This document shows, piece by piece, positions 43,256-53,256 of a stretch of 64,000 nucleotides of DNA. Made by a program: the position numbers and the translations under genes. Source of the DNA: Kocuria tytonicola (GTDB taxonomy: Bacteria > Actinomycetota > Actinomycetes > Actinomycetales > Micrococcaceae); the NCBI RefSeq assembly GCF_003687455.1, contig NZ_PHOA01000002.1, forward strand, positions 1-64,000. Reading direction: 5' to 3'. Under the pieces are notes generated by a model. It saw only the letters and a list, made by a program, of their open reading frames with translations, did no database searches and was not told where the DNA came from. Numbering within the stretch: position 1 is the first letter of the stretch; every line of letters begins with the position of its first letter.

Positions 43256-43286
43256 GGTCCTGGTCCTCGTGTGGTGGGCAGGTCGA

Positions 43287-43304
43287 TAGTGGTACGTCCA
43301 ACTA
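43287..43304. promoter_or_regulatory. MarR-type operator, acd-marR intergenic
   Basis: TAGTGGTACGTCCAACTA is an imperfect 18-bp palindrome (14 of 18 positions symmetric) in the divergent region. Read on the minus strand it matches the palindrome upstream of mmsA at 15 of 18 positions. Confidence 0.6.
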
Positions 43305-43406
43305 TAACGGATTCATGGATTTTCCGTGGTGCGGATCACATGGGGTGCCCACGCCCGGGGCTGCGCCGCTGCGAGCCCGCAGGCCGGTGCCCACTAGAAT
43401 GCGGGC

Positions 43407-43967
43407 ATGCCCCAGCACGAGCCCCTCCCCCGCGATCCCATTGCCGAAGCACGGCGCAACTGGGAGCGCGAGGGCTGGACGCAGGCCGCCGGTCCCATGG
43501 CAGCCGTGACCTCGATCATGCGCGCACAACAGCTGCTGCTGGGGCAGGCGGACCGCATTCTCAAGCCGTTCCGGCTCACGTTCTCCCGCTACGAGGTGCT
43601 GGCCCTGCTGAGCTTCGCACGGGAGCACAAGATGCTCATGAAGAAGGCGAGCGCCCTGCTGCAGGTGCACCCCACGTCCATCACCAATGCCGTGGACCGT
43701 CTGGAGGACGCCGGGCTGGTGCGCCGTGAGCCGGTCAGCACGGACCGCCGGGCGGTGAACGTGGCGCTCACCCTCGAGGGTCTGGAGATCGTGGAGCAGG
43801 CCAGCCGCGCGCTGAACGAGCAGCTGTTCCTGACCACGGGCTTCGAGGAGCAGGAGGTGGAGACGATCGTGGCCGCACTCAGCGGCTTCCGTGCGCGCTC
43901 CGGGGACTTCACTGCTCCCGAGAACCTCCCTGTGAGTCTTCCCCCGTCCCCGCCCGCAGCGTCGTGA
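43407..43967 (+). CDS. MarR-family transcriptional regulator
   Basis: A 186-residue MarR protein. The winged helix is FSRYEVLALLSFAREHKMLMKKASALLQVHPTSITNAVDRLEDAGL followed by the wing VRREPVSTDRRAVNVALT; dimer helices lie on both sides. It is divergent from the acyl-CoA dehydrogenase, and the palindrome between them recurs before mmsA, so it likely represses the valine-degradation genes and itself, with an acyl-CoA or related ligand. Its 3' end overlaps the convergent mmsB by 59 bp. Confidence 0.85.
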   Translation: MPQHEPLPRDPIAEARRNWEREGWTQAAGPMAAVTSIMRAQQLLLGQADRILKPFRLTFSRYEVLALLSFAREHKMLMKKASALLQVHPTSITNAVDRLEDAGLVRREPVSTDRRAVNVALTLEGLEIVEQASRALNEQLFLTTGFEEQEVETIVAALSGFRARSGDFTAPENLPVSLPPSPPAAS

Positions 43968-44865
43968 TGATCCCGGAGAAGTCCTTGCCTGCGTGGCCGT
44001 CCGTCACGAACTGGTTGTAGAGCTCCGCAGCCAACCGCCCCATGGGCGCCGTGGCCCCGGTCTCGTCCAGCGCGGTGGCCGCGAGGTTGAGGTCCTTGGC
44101 CATCAGAGCGCCGGCAAAACCGGGTTCGAAGTCGTTGTTGGCCGGGCTCGTGGGCACGGGGCCGGGAACCGGGCAGTTGGTGGTCAGTGCCCAGCACTGG
44201 CCGGAGGCGTTGGAGACGACGTCGAACATCGCCTGGTGCTCCAGCCCCAGCTTCTCCGCGAGCACGAACGCCTCGCTGACCGCCACCATGGACACACCCA
44301 GGATCATGTTGTTGCAGATCTTCGCGGCCTGGCCCATGCCGTTGCCGCCGCAGTGCACCACGCGCGCGCCCATGATCTCCAGCAGCGGCCGCACGCGCTC
44401 GAACACCTCCGGCTCACCGCCCACCATGAACGCGAGGGTCCCGGCGGTGGCGCCCACCACTCCCCCGGAGACCGGGGCGTCCGCCGCGGTGAACCCGGCG
44501 TCCCGCGCCAGCTGGGCGGCCTCCTGCGCCTCGGAGATGTTGATGGTGGAGCAGTCCAGGAACGTGGCACCCGCGGGAGCCGCGGCGAGCAGGCCCTCGG
44601 CGCCGTCGGCCCCCGTGTAGGCGTCGATGACGTGCCGGCCGGACGGGAACATGGTGATCACCACGCCCGCCGCGCGCACGGCATCCTGCGGGGTGTCCAC
44701 CACGTCGACCCCCTGCTCGCGGGCCGCCGCGCACGCCTCGGGGACGATGTCGTAGCCGGTGACCCGCACGCCCGCCTCCACGAGGTTCGCGGCCATCGGG
44801 CCGCCCATGTGGCCCAGGCCCAGGAAGGCGACGGCGGGGAGCTGCTGGCTGGTGGTCTCGGTCAT
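43909..44865 (-). CDS. mmsB: 3-hydroxyisobutyrate dehydrogenase
   Basis: A 318-residue NAD-dependent dehydrogenase that oxidises 3-hydroxyisobutyrate to methylmalonate semialdehyde in valine breakdown. It has the Rossmann start VAFLGLGHMGGPMAANL, the substrate motif DAPVSGGVVGATAGTL, the catalytic-Lys region GQAAKICNNMILGVSM, and the family-specific WALTTNCPVPGPVP and AGALMAKDLNLA. The mmsA gene, encoding the next enzyme, lies 79 bp upstream on the same strand. Confidence 0.94.
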   Translation of the reverse strand: MTETTSQQLPAVAFLGLGHMGGPMAANLVEAGVRVTGYDIVPEACAAAREQGVDVVDTPQDAVRAAGVVITMFPSGRHVIDAYTGADGAEGLLAAAPAGATFLDCSTINISEAQEAAQLARDAGFTAADAPVSGGVVGATAGTLAFMVGGEPEVFERVRPLLEIMGARVVHCGGNGMGQAAKICNNMILGVSMVAVSEAFVLAEKLGLEHQAMFDVVSNASGQCWALTTNCPVPGPVPTSPANNDFEPGFAGALMAKDLNLAATALDETGATAPMGRLAAELYNQFVTDGHAGKDFSGIITTLRAGTGEDSQGGSREQ

Positions 44866-44944
44866 GACGTTCCTCGTTCCAGGAGTGGTGGAGATCCGGG
44901 GGTGGTGGAGTGCCGGGGGGCTGCGGACGACGACGCCGCGCGGC

Positions 44945-46441
<1,497 letters not shown>

Positions 46442-46494
46442 GGCTGCTCCTGGGGTGGGGTGTGATGCACGTCTCCCCCGAACGTAGCCCCACT

Positions 46495-46512
46495 TCGTTG
46501 GACGTGCAACTA
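46495..46512. promoter_or_regulatory. MarR-type operator upstream of mmsA
   Basis: TCGTTGGACGTGCAACTA, 14 of 18 positions symmetric, 54 bp before the mmsA start codon and nearly the same as the site in the acd-marR intergenic region. The implied consensus is TAGTTGGACGTNCAACTA. Confidence 0.6.
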
Positions 46513-46681
46513 CTTTGGCGCACGACGCCGCCCGGGTGCGTTCACGTGTCGCCTCGCGCGCCCTGCCCTCGCACGTCCCGGCACCGGCCGTCCTGACCCG
46601 TGGCCCACCCCGAGCACTCCGGAGCCGTCTGAGACACCTGGGGCTTCCGCGCACTCCCAGAGCACCTGAGACAATGTGCCC

Positions 46682-46918
46682 ATGAGTGACAACGCCTACG
46701 AAGAGCTGCCGATCCGCGACGAGATGATCCGCCTGGGCCAGGCCCTGAAGCTGGCCAACCTGGCCGAGGACGGGCACGTGGCCAAGACCCTGGTGGCAGA
46801 GGGCAGGGTGACGGTGAACGGCGCGGTGGAGACCCGGCGCGGCGCCCAGCTGCACCCGGGCGACGTCGTCGCCGTCGAGGGCTCCGGGCTGCCGGGGGTG
46901 CGTCTCGTCTCCGCGTGA
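46682..46918 (+). CDS. Small S4-domain RNA-binding protein
   Basis: A 78-residue protein that is essentially one S4 domain: IRLGQALKLANLAEDGHVAKTLVAEGRVTVNG followed by ETRRGAQLHPGDVVAV. It belongs to the YbcJ/YlmH-like small S4 group and should bind structured RNA; the cellular target is unknown. I start at ATG 46682, since the GTG two codons earlier has no better signal. It is a single-gene unit divergent from mmsA. Confidence 0.85.
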   Translation: MSDNAYEELPIRDEMIRLGQALKLANLAEDGHVAKTLVAEGRVTVNGAVETRRGAQLHPGDVVAVEGSGLPGVRLVSA

Positions 46919-47041
46919 CCGTGGCGAGCTGCGCGCCGACGCCGCATGGAAGGAGACGCGTCCGTTCGGCACCCGGGTGGGAACTGACGGGAGCGCGGCC
47001 ACGGCCCCCTGAGGCAGGTCGTGGAGAGCCGTGGACCCGGC

Positions 47042-47686
47042 TCAGCCCACCAGCGCGCGCAGGTACTCTCCCACGTGGCCGATCTCCTGCGGGGACACCC
47101 CGTGGCCCACGTTGCGGTACTGCACCTTGGTGGCGTCCGCGTGCTGCTGCATCCACTCCGCGGTGAAGTCCACCATCGCGGGCGGGATCACCGGGTCCTC
47201 GGGGTCGCGGCCCCAGAACATGGGCAGGGGCTCCTCGCGCAGGGCGGTGTCGTGGAAGAAGTCCGCCTGGGCGTCGTCGTGCGCCACCGGGACCACGAAA
47301 CCGGAGAGACCCACCACGGCGTCCACCAGGTCCGGGGCGTGACGGGCCACCGTGGTGGCCATGGCCATGCCCTGCGAGAAGCCCAGCAGGATCACGTGGG
47401 TGTGCTGCAGGGACTCGTCCCGCAGCCACTCGACCACCGGCTGCGCGGCGGCCACCACGGCGTCCGTGGTGAAGCTGAGGTCATCCGCGAGCGGGAACCA
47501 CTGGAAGCCCATCCCCGCGCGCTGCGGCGCACGCACGGCGACGTAGCTGAAGGACTCCGGCAGGGACTCGCTCAGGGCCATGAGGTCCCCCTCGTGCGAG
47601 CCGTAGCCGTGGAGCAGGACCACCAGCGGGGTGCCTGCGCGGTCGTCGGGGTCGTTGTTCCAGATCACGTGAGGGGCTTGCTGCAT
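47042..47686 (-). CDS. Phospholipase/carboxylesterase-family alpha/beta hydrolase
   Basis: A 214-residue serine hydrolase of the Abhydrolase_2 (carboxylesterase/thioesterase) family. The oxyanion strand is LVVLLHGYGSHEGDL, the nucleophile elbow GFSQGMAMA, the acid in GRDPEDPVIPP and the His in RNVGHGVSPQEIGH. I start at ATG 47686, with GGTGG upstream. It diverges from the SGNH hydrolase gene across ~70 bp. The substrate is unknown; bacterial relatives hydrolyse short acyl esters. Confidence 0.88.
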   Translation of the reverse strand: MQQAPHVIWNNDPDDRAGTPLVVLLHGYGSHEGDLMALSESLPESFSYVAVRAPQRAGMGFQWFPLADDLSFTTDAVVAAAQPVVEWLRDESLQHTHVILLGFSQGMAMATTVARHAPDLVDAVVGLSGFVVPVAHDDAQADFFHDTALREEPLPMFWGRDPEDPVIPPAMVDFTAEWMQQHADATKVQYRNVGHGVSPQEIGHVGEYLRALVG

Positions 47687-47757
47687 GCCACCATCCTGGC
47701 ACGCGCTGCCGGTCCCGGAAGTCGCGTCCACCCCTTTGGGCGTGTTAGAAACCGATC

Positions 47758-48642
47758 ATGGATCAGAGCACCCCAGCGCAGACCCCGATGGCCGAAACCC
47801 CGCAGACCCCGACCGCCGAACCGCTGCACCCGTGGCACCCGTGGCACCGCATGGTCTCCATCGGGGACTCCTTCACCGAGGGCGTGGGTGACCCGGACGA
47901 CTCCGTCCCTGGCGGCTTCCGCGGCTGGGCGGACCGGGTGGCCGAGGAGCTCGCGCGCACCACGGACGACTTCGCCTACGCGAACCTGGCCATCCGCGGG
48001 CGTCTCTTCCAGCCCATCGTGGACGAGCAGCTGGAGCCCGCCCTGGAACTCAAGCCGGACCTCGTGACCATCAGCGCGGGTGGCAACGACATGCTGCGCC
48101 CCGGCGCTGACCCCGACGACATCGCGTCCCGCCTGGACGTGGTGGTCGAGCAGATCGCCGCCACCGGCGCCACCGTGGTGATGTTCGACGCCGCGGACAT
48201 CGGCAACACCCCCGTGATGCGTGGCATCCGCGGGCGCGTGGCCATCTGGAACGAGAACGTGCGCACCGTGGCCGCCCGCCACGACGCCGTGCTGGTGGAC
48301 CTGTGGGGGCTCAACCAGCTGAGCGATCCCCAGATGTGGGCCCCGGACCGCCTGCACTTCTCCCCCCTGGGCCACCAGCTGCTCGCGTGCGAGACCCTGG
48401 ACAGCCTGGGCGTGGACCACGGTCTCACCCCGGACCACCCCGAGGCGCGCCCCGAGCGCACGTGGCGCGAGGCCCGCCGGGACGACATGGTCTGGGCCCG
48501 CAAGTACTTCGTCCCGTGGGTGGGCCGCCGCATCCGCCGCCGCAGCTCCGGCGACTTCATCACCGCCAAGCGCCCCGCCTTCGGCCAGGCCACCATCCCC
48601 GGCGCGGGCGAGGAGATCCCCCAGCAGGCCGAGGAGGCCTGA
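47758..48642 (+). CDS. SGNH/GDSL-family hydrolase
   Basis: A 294-residue hydrolase with SGNH blocks: ISIGDSFTEG-like VSIGDSFTEGVGD (block I Ser), NLAIRGR (block II), SAGGNDML (block III Asn) and DRLHFSPLGHQLL (block V Asp/His). No signal peptide is visible, so it is cytoplasmic. The ~60 C-terminal residues (WVGRRIRRRSSGDF...) are basic and outside the domain. Esterase or deacylase activity on an unknown substrate is expected. A bidirectional terminator follows. Confidence 0.88.
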   Translation: MDQSTPAQTPMAETPQTPTAEPLHPWHPWHRMVSIGDSFTEGVGDPDDSVPGGFRGWADRVAEELARTTDDFAYANLAIRGRLFQPIVDEQLEPALELKPDLVTISAGGNDMLRPGADPDDIASRLDVVVEQIAATGATVVMFDAADIGNTPVMRGIRGRVAIWNENVRTVAARHDAVLVDLWGLNQLSDPQMWAPDRLHFSPLGHQLLACETLDSLGVDHGLTPDHPEARPERTWREARRDDMVWARKYFVPWVGRRIRRRSSGDFITAKRPAFGQATIPGAGEEIPQQAEEA

Positions 48643-48668
48643 GCCCTCCCGCTCTGCTCCACCACACG

Positions 48669-48709
48669 ACGACGGCGCCCGCGCCCTTCCGGGGGGCAGG
48701 CGCCGTCGT
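48669..48709. terminator. Bidirectional terminator
   Basis: ACGACGGCGCC (48669-48679) and GGCGCCGTCGT (48699-48709) form a perfect 11-bp stem between the convergent SGNH hydrolase and metX genes. Confidence 0.7.
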
Positions 48710-48741
48710 AGGTCAGCCGCAGCAGGCAGCCACCCGCGCGC

Positions 48742-49911
48742 TCAGTCCCCCAGCACCGTGGCCCGCAGTAGCCGGCCCACCTGCGGGGTCTCCAGCAGGA
48801 AGCCGTCGTGGCCGTTCGGTGAGGTGATGGTGTGCACCTCGTGCTCACCGGGCAGCGCCTCGGCGAGCTCCGCGGACTCCTCGGGCGGGAACAACCGGTC
48901 CGAGTCCACGGCGGCCACGAGCCACTCGCAGCGGGTGCGCGCAAGGGCCTGCCGCAGGCTGCCGCGGCCGCGGGCGACGTCGTGGGACATCAGCGTCTCG
49001 TTGACGCTGAGGTACGCGTTCGCGTCGAAGCGCGCCGCGAGCTTCTCCGCCTGGTGGTCCAGGTAGCCCTCCACCCGGTAGCGACCCCGGCTGCCGGGGT
49101 ACGTGCCCGCGGGGTCCTCGCGCGGCTGGGGCTCCCGGCCGAAGCGCGCGGCGAGCTCGTGGGCGCTGCGGTAGGTGATGTGCGCGATCCGCCGTGCCAG
49201 GCCGAGGCCCTCCACGGGGTGCGGGCCCGCGTAGTAGTCGCCGTGGCGGAACCGGGGGTCCTGGCGGATGGCGAGCGCCTGGGTGCGGCCCCACGCGAGC
49301 TGCTCCGCGCTGACCCGGGCGTTCGCGGCGATCACCGCGCACGCGGCCACCCGCTCGGGGTGACACACGGCCCACTCCAGCGCGCGGGCCCCGCCCATGG
49401 AGCCGCCCACCACGAGCCGCCACCGCGGGATTCCCAGCAGGTCCGCGAGCCGCGCCTCCGCGGCCACGGTGTCCCGCACGGTGATGCGCGGGAAGCGCGA
49501 GCCCCACGGGGCGCCGTCCGGGGCCAGGCTCGCCGGGCCGGTGCTGCCGTGGCAGCCGCCCAGGATGTTCGCGCACACCACGAACCACCGGTTGGTGTCG
49601 ATCGCGGCCCCCGGCCCCACGAGCCCGTCCCACCAGCCGTCGGTCCCGGCGGCCACGCGGCGGTCCAGGGTGTCGAAGGGCGCAGTGTCCCCGTACCCAA
49701 CACGGGTGCCGCGCGCCACGTGCGAATCGCCCGTGAGCGCGTGCTCGACCAGCACTGCGTTGGAGCCGTCCGGGGCCAGCTCGCCCCACGTCTCGTAGGC
49801 CAGGCGCACGTCCGGAAGACGCACCCCGGACTCCAGCTCCAGCTCCCCGAGGTCCGCGCGGCGCACCACGCCGTCCCGGCGCACGGCGGGCGCGGTCTGC
49901 ACCGCACTCAC
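48742..49911 (-). CDS. metX: Homoserine O-acetyltransferase
   Basis: A 389-residue alpha/beta-hydrolase-fold acyltransferase that makes O-acetylhomoserine, the substrate of the adjacent metY product. Marks are RLAYETWGEL, LVEHALTGDSHVARG, VCANILGGCHGSTGP, the nucleophile VVGGSMGGARALEWA, and the C-terminal acid/His in VDSDRLFPP and NGHDGFLLE. The GTG start overlaps the metY stop by 4 bp, so the two are translationally coupled behind the SAM riboswitch. Confidence 0.95.
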   Translation of the reverse strand: MSAVQTAPAVRRDGVVRRADLGELELESGVRLPDVRLAYETWGELAPDGSNAVLVEHALTGDSHVARGTRVGYGDTAPFDTLDRRVAAGTDGWWDGLVGPGAAIDTNRWFVVCANILGGCHGSTGPASLAPDGAPWGSRFPRITVRDTVAAEARLADLLGIPRWRLVVGGSMGGARALEWAVCHPERVAACAVIAANARVSAEQLAWGRTQALAIRQDPRFRHGDYYAGPHPVEGLGLARRIAHITYRSAHELAARFGREPQPREDPAGTYPGSRGRYRVEGYLDHQAEKLAARFDANAYLSVNETLMSHDVARGRGSLRQALARTRCEWLVAAVDSDRLFPPEESAELAEALPGEHEVHTITSPNGHDGFLLETPQVGRLLRATVLGD

Positions 49912-51413
49912 GCCGCACGCTCCGCGCCCGCGCCACCACGCGCCGTCGACGACGCCGCTGGGCCACCTCCGCGACCCGCGCCCACCGCCGCGTCGGCGAC
50001 CACGGCGTCGTCGCCACCCTGTGCCGACTGTGCCGACCGCGAGCGCGCCGGCTCCTGCGCGTCCCCCGCGGTCGGGGCGCCTGCCACCGCCGCGAAACCG
50101 GCCTCCAGGTCCGCGAGGATGTCCTCGATGCCCTCGGTGCCCACAGAAAGCCGCACGAAACCGGGTTCCACACCCGCCGCGAGCTGCTCCTCGGCCGAGA
50201 GCTGCGCGTGCGTCGTCGACGCCGGGTGGATCACCAGCGAGCGCACGTCCCCGATGTTCGCCACGTGGGAGTGCAGACCGAGCGCGTCCACGAAGGCGAT
50301 CCCCGCGTCCCTGCCGCCGTCCAGGACGAAGCCGAGGACGGAACCGGCTCCTCGGGGTGCGTACTTCCGGGCGCGCTCGTGCCACGGCGAGGAGGGCAGG
50401 CCCGCGTAGGAGACGGAGCGCACCTCGGGGCGGGCCTCGAGCCACTCGGCCACCCGCTGGGCGTTGGCCACGTGGCGCTCCACGCGCAGGGAGAGCGTCT
50501 CGATCCCCTGCTCGATGAGGAACGCGTTGAACGGTGAGATGGCCGAGCCCAGATCACGCAGCAGCTGCACGCGCGCCTTGAGCACGTAGGAGAGGTTCGC
50601 GCCGAACGCGCCGCCCTCCCCCAGGTCCCGCGCGTACACCAGGCCGTTGTAGGTGGGGTCCGGCTCGTTGAAGCCGGGGAAGCGCTCGGGGTCCGCACCG
50701 TAGTCGAAGCGCCCGGCGTCCACGATGAACCCGCCGATGGCGGTGCCGTGCCCGCCCAGGAACTTGGTGCCCGAGTGCAGCACGATGTCCGCGCCCCACT
50801 CGATGGGCCGCACCAGGTACGGGGTGGCCACGGTGTTGTCCACGATCAGCGGCACCCCGGCCCGGTGGGCGGTCTCCGCAATGGTCTCCACGTCCAGGAC
50901 GTCGTTGCGGGGGTTGGGGATCATCTCCCCGAAGAACGCCACGGTGTTGGGCCGCACGGCGTCCCGCCACTGCTGCGGGTCGTCCGGGTCCGCCACGAAG
51001 GTGGTCTCCACCCCCAGCCGCGCGAGCGTGTGCTTGAGCAGGTTGTAGGACCCGCCGTAGAGGGAGGGGCTGGCCACCACGTGACTGCCCGCGCCGCCCA
51101 GGTTGAGCACCGCCAGCGTCGCGGCGGCCTGCCCGGACGAGACCATCAGTGCGCCCACGCCGCCCTCGAGGGAGGCGATGCGGTTCTCCACCACCTCCGT
51201 GGTGGGGTTGGTCAGGCGGGAGTACAGGGGTCCCATCTCCTGCAGGGCGAACCGGGCGGCGGCCGTGTCCGCGTCCGGGAACACGAAGGACGAGGTCTGG
51301 TAGATGGGCAGCGACCGGGCTCCGGTCACGGGGTCCGGGTTCTGACCGGCGTGGATCTGCCGGGTCTCGAAGGACCAGCCCTGGGGGTTGTCGGGGGTGG
51401 GTGCAGTGCTCAT
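49908..51413 (-). CDS. metY: O-acetylhomoserine aminocarboxypropyltransferase (sulfhydrylase)
   Basis: A 501-residue PLP enzyme that joins O-acetylhomoserine with sulfide to make homocysteine. Family marks are [57 protein letters not shown] and the PLP lysine in [11 protein letters not shown]. The catalytic domain ends around residue 440; the last ~60 residues are an Ala/Gly/Ser-rich tail not typical of the family. First gene of the metY-metX operon, controlled by the riboswitch ~75 bp upstream. Confidence 0.94.
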   Translation of the reverse strand: MSTAPTPDNPQGWSFETRQIHAGQNPDPVTGARSLPIYQTSSFVFPDADTAAARFALQEMGPLYSRLTNPTTEVVENRIASLEGGVGALMVSSGQAAATLAVLNLGGAGSHVVASPSLYGGSYNLLKHTLARLGVETTFVADPDDPQQWRDAVRPNTVAFFGEMIPNPRNDVLDVETIAETAHRAGVPLIVDNTVATPYLVRPIEWGADIVLHSGTKFLGGHGTAIGGFIVDAGRFDYGADPERFPGFNEPDPTYNGLVYARDLGEGGAFGANLSYVLKARVQLLRDLGSAISPFNAFLIEQGIETLSLRVERHVANAQRVAEWLEARPEVRSVSYAGLPSSPWHERARKYAPRGAGSVLGFVLDGGRDAGIAFVDALGLHSHVANIGDVRSLVIHPASTTHAQLSAEEQLAAGVEPGFVRLSVGTEGIEDILADLEAGFAAVAGAPTAGDAQEPARSRSAQSAQGGDDAVVADAAVGAGRGGGPAASSTARGGAGAERAA

Positions 51414-51489
51414 GGCCGTGCTCCTGTGCAGGATCATGGGCCTGGCGACCGTCCGCACGGCGCCCGCACGAACGGGCAACCGAGGGCCC

Positions 51490-51606
51490 GCGCTTGCCGC
51501 AGACGTCGGACGACGTCCCGGCCAGGTCTTCACCCAGGGCACCCCGCCGCGGTAGGGAGGGTTGCCGGTCAGCAAGCTGGGGCTTGGCGCTGACTCTCGT
51601 GACCTA
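51490..51606 (-). ncRNA. SAM-IV-type riboswitch upstream of metY
   Basis: On the minus strand the leader reads AGGTCACGAGAGTCAGCG, CCAAGCCCCAGCTTGCTGAC, CGGCAACCCTCC and GGGGTGCCCTGGGTGAAGAC, the conserved blocks of the actinobacterial SAM-IV (SAM-I/IV) class. P1 pairs AGGTC with GACCT. A further GC-rich hairpin (ACGTC...GACGT, ~51500-51520) lies between the core and metY. High S-adenosylmethionine should reduce metY-metX expression. The 3' boundary is approximate. Confidence 0.8.
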
Positions 51607-51721
51607 GGCCTCCATTGTGGGAACCACCCCGGCACCCGTCAAGCGAGCGTTCCGTCCGGGTGGTCCCGTGTGTTGCACCGCCCGATTTGGACGGCCGTAT
51701 GACGGGTGTCACGATGACTGC

Positions 51722-52360
51722 ATGAAGCTGGACCACGTTTCTTTCGCAGCACAGCCGGACGGGCTGGAGGCCACCACCGAGCGGATCGCGGACCGCCTGG
51801 GGATCGAGCCGGTCAAGGGCGGGGTCCATCCCCGCTTCGGCACCCGGAACATGATCCTGCCGCTCACCGACCACCAGTACGTGGAGGTCGTGACCGTCCT
51901 GGAGCACCCCGCTGCGGAGAAGGCGCCGTTCGGCCAGGCCGTCCGCGCCCGTTCCGAGGCCGGCGGTGGCTGGCTCGGCTGGGTCGTGGAGGTCCCGGAC
52001 CTCGCGCCCTTCGAGGACAAGCTCGGGCGCCCCGCCGCCCCGGGTTCCCGGCTCTTCCCGGACGGGCGCCAGCTGGAGTGGCACCAGATCGGCGTCAAGG
52101 GCCTGATCGCGGACCCCCAGCTGCCGTTCATGATCCACTTCGACTCCGCGGACGCGATGCACCCCTCCCAGGCCCGTCTCACGGACGTGCGCCTCACCGG
52201 CATGGAGATCGCGGGCTCTCCCGAGCGGGTCACGGACTGGCTGGGCGGTCCCGTGGAGGACGTCCTGCGCTCGCTGGACGTCACCTGGAGCGCCCCCAAC
52301 GGCACCCCCGGCCTGATGGCGGTCTCCTTCGACACTCCGGACGGCACCGTCACCATCTGA
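51722..52360 (+). CDS. VOC/glyoxalase-like domain protein
   Basis: A 212-residue protein starting MKLDHVSFAAQPDGLEATTERIADRLG-like text (beta-alpha-beta-beta-beta unit) with a second, weaker half from ~residue 110 (LPFMIHFDSADAMHPSQ). It resembles the Glyoxalase_3 group of VOC proteins, which bind metals or small hydrophobic compounds; no reaction can be assigned. ATG 51722 is the first start that fits the fold. It diverges from metY across the riboswitch region. Confidence 0.75.
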   Translation: MKLDHVSFAAQPDGLEATTERIADRLGIEPVKGGVHPRFGTRNMILPLTDHQYVEVVTVLEHPAAEKAPFGQAVRARSEAGGGWLGWVVEVPDLAPFEDKLGRPAAPGSRLFPDGRQLEWHQIGVKGLIADPQLPFMIHFDSADAMHPSQARLTDVRLTGMEIAGSPERVTDWLGGPVEDVLRSLDVTWSAPNGTPGLMAVSFDTPDGTVTI

Positions 52361-52388
52361 GCCCCGGCATCCTGGCGGTGCCACGGTG

Positions 52389-53153
52389 TCATCCCGCCAG
52401 CAGCTGGGGTGCGAGGAAACCGGCCGCGTCCAGCAGGAAGTGGGCCAGCAGCAGCGGCATCACGCGGCCGTACCGGCGGTAGCACCACACGAAGACGAGC
52501 CCCATCACGAGGTTCCCCACGGCCGGCCCCACCCCCTGGTACAGGTGGTAGCTCGCCCGCAGCACCGAGGACACCACCGCCACGGTCCACCAGGAGCGGC
52601 CCAGCCCGCGCATGCGGTCCGCGAGGAACGCCACCACGATGACTTCCTCCACCAGAGCGTGCCGTGCGGCTGTGAGCGCGAGCAGTGCCACTGCCCACCA
52701 GGTGGTGTCCAGCGTGGACGTGGTGATCTGCGCGGTGATCCCGAGCGCACGGCCCACCCGGTAGAGCACGAGCGTGCCGCCGCCCATGGCGAGGAACAGC
52801 CCGAGGCCCCAGGCGGCGTCGTGCGCCGGGCGCTTGCCGTCCGCACCCATGCCGCGCAGGGCGGCCGGAATGCGGGATGCGGTGCCCGCCAGGAGGTAGA
52901 CCGCGAGCGCCACGGGCACGAGGGCGAGGCAAATGCCCGCGAGGCGGCGCAGCGCGTCGACCACCGGTACCCGGCTGAGGGGCTGGTTCAGGGTGGTGGA
53001 GCTCTCCGCAATCGAGGACCGCAGCACCATCTCCGCGAGGTCCAGCACGGAGTACACGGCGGAGGCGCCGAGGGACACGCCGAGCACCAGGAGGAGCTGC
53101 AGCCGGAGGTCTGCGGGGCTCGCCGGACGCGGCGCGGGGGCTGGGGTCTGCAC
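52389..53153 (-). CDS. CPBP-family intramembrane protease
   Basis: A 254-residue membrane protein with about seven helices. The CPBP motifs are ARHALVEEVIVVAFLADRM (EE; the expected Arg is 7 residues after the pair), SSVLRASYHLYQG (His) and AHFLLDAAG (HxxxD in place of HxxxN). Divergence from canonical residues makes activity uncertain. It diverges from the histidine kinase gene across ~100 bp and converges with the VOC gene. Confidence 0.8.
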   Translation of the reverse strand: MQTPAPAPRPASPADLRLQLLLVLGVSLGASAVYSVLDLAEMVLRSSIAESSTTLNQPLSRVPVVDALRRLAGICLALVPVALAVYLLAGTASRIPAALRGMGADGKRPAHDAAWGLGLFLAMGGGTLVLYRVGRALGITAQITTSTLDTTWWAVALLALTAARHALVEEVIVVAFLADRMRGLGRSWWTVAVVSSVLRASYHLYQGVGPAVGNLVMGLVFVWCYRRYGRVMPLLLAHFLLDAAGFLAPQLLAG

Positions 53154-53256
53154 CCCTTCATTGTGCCCGGGTGCACCGGGTGCACCGGGTGGACCGCGCG
53201 GTCCGCTCCCCTGTCAGCGGGCCGCCCCGCGGGCTGGTCTCGGTAGGGTGGGCACC

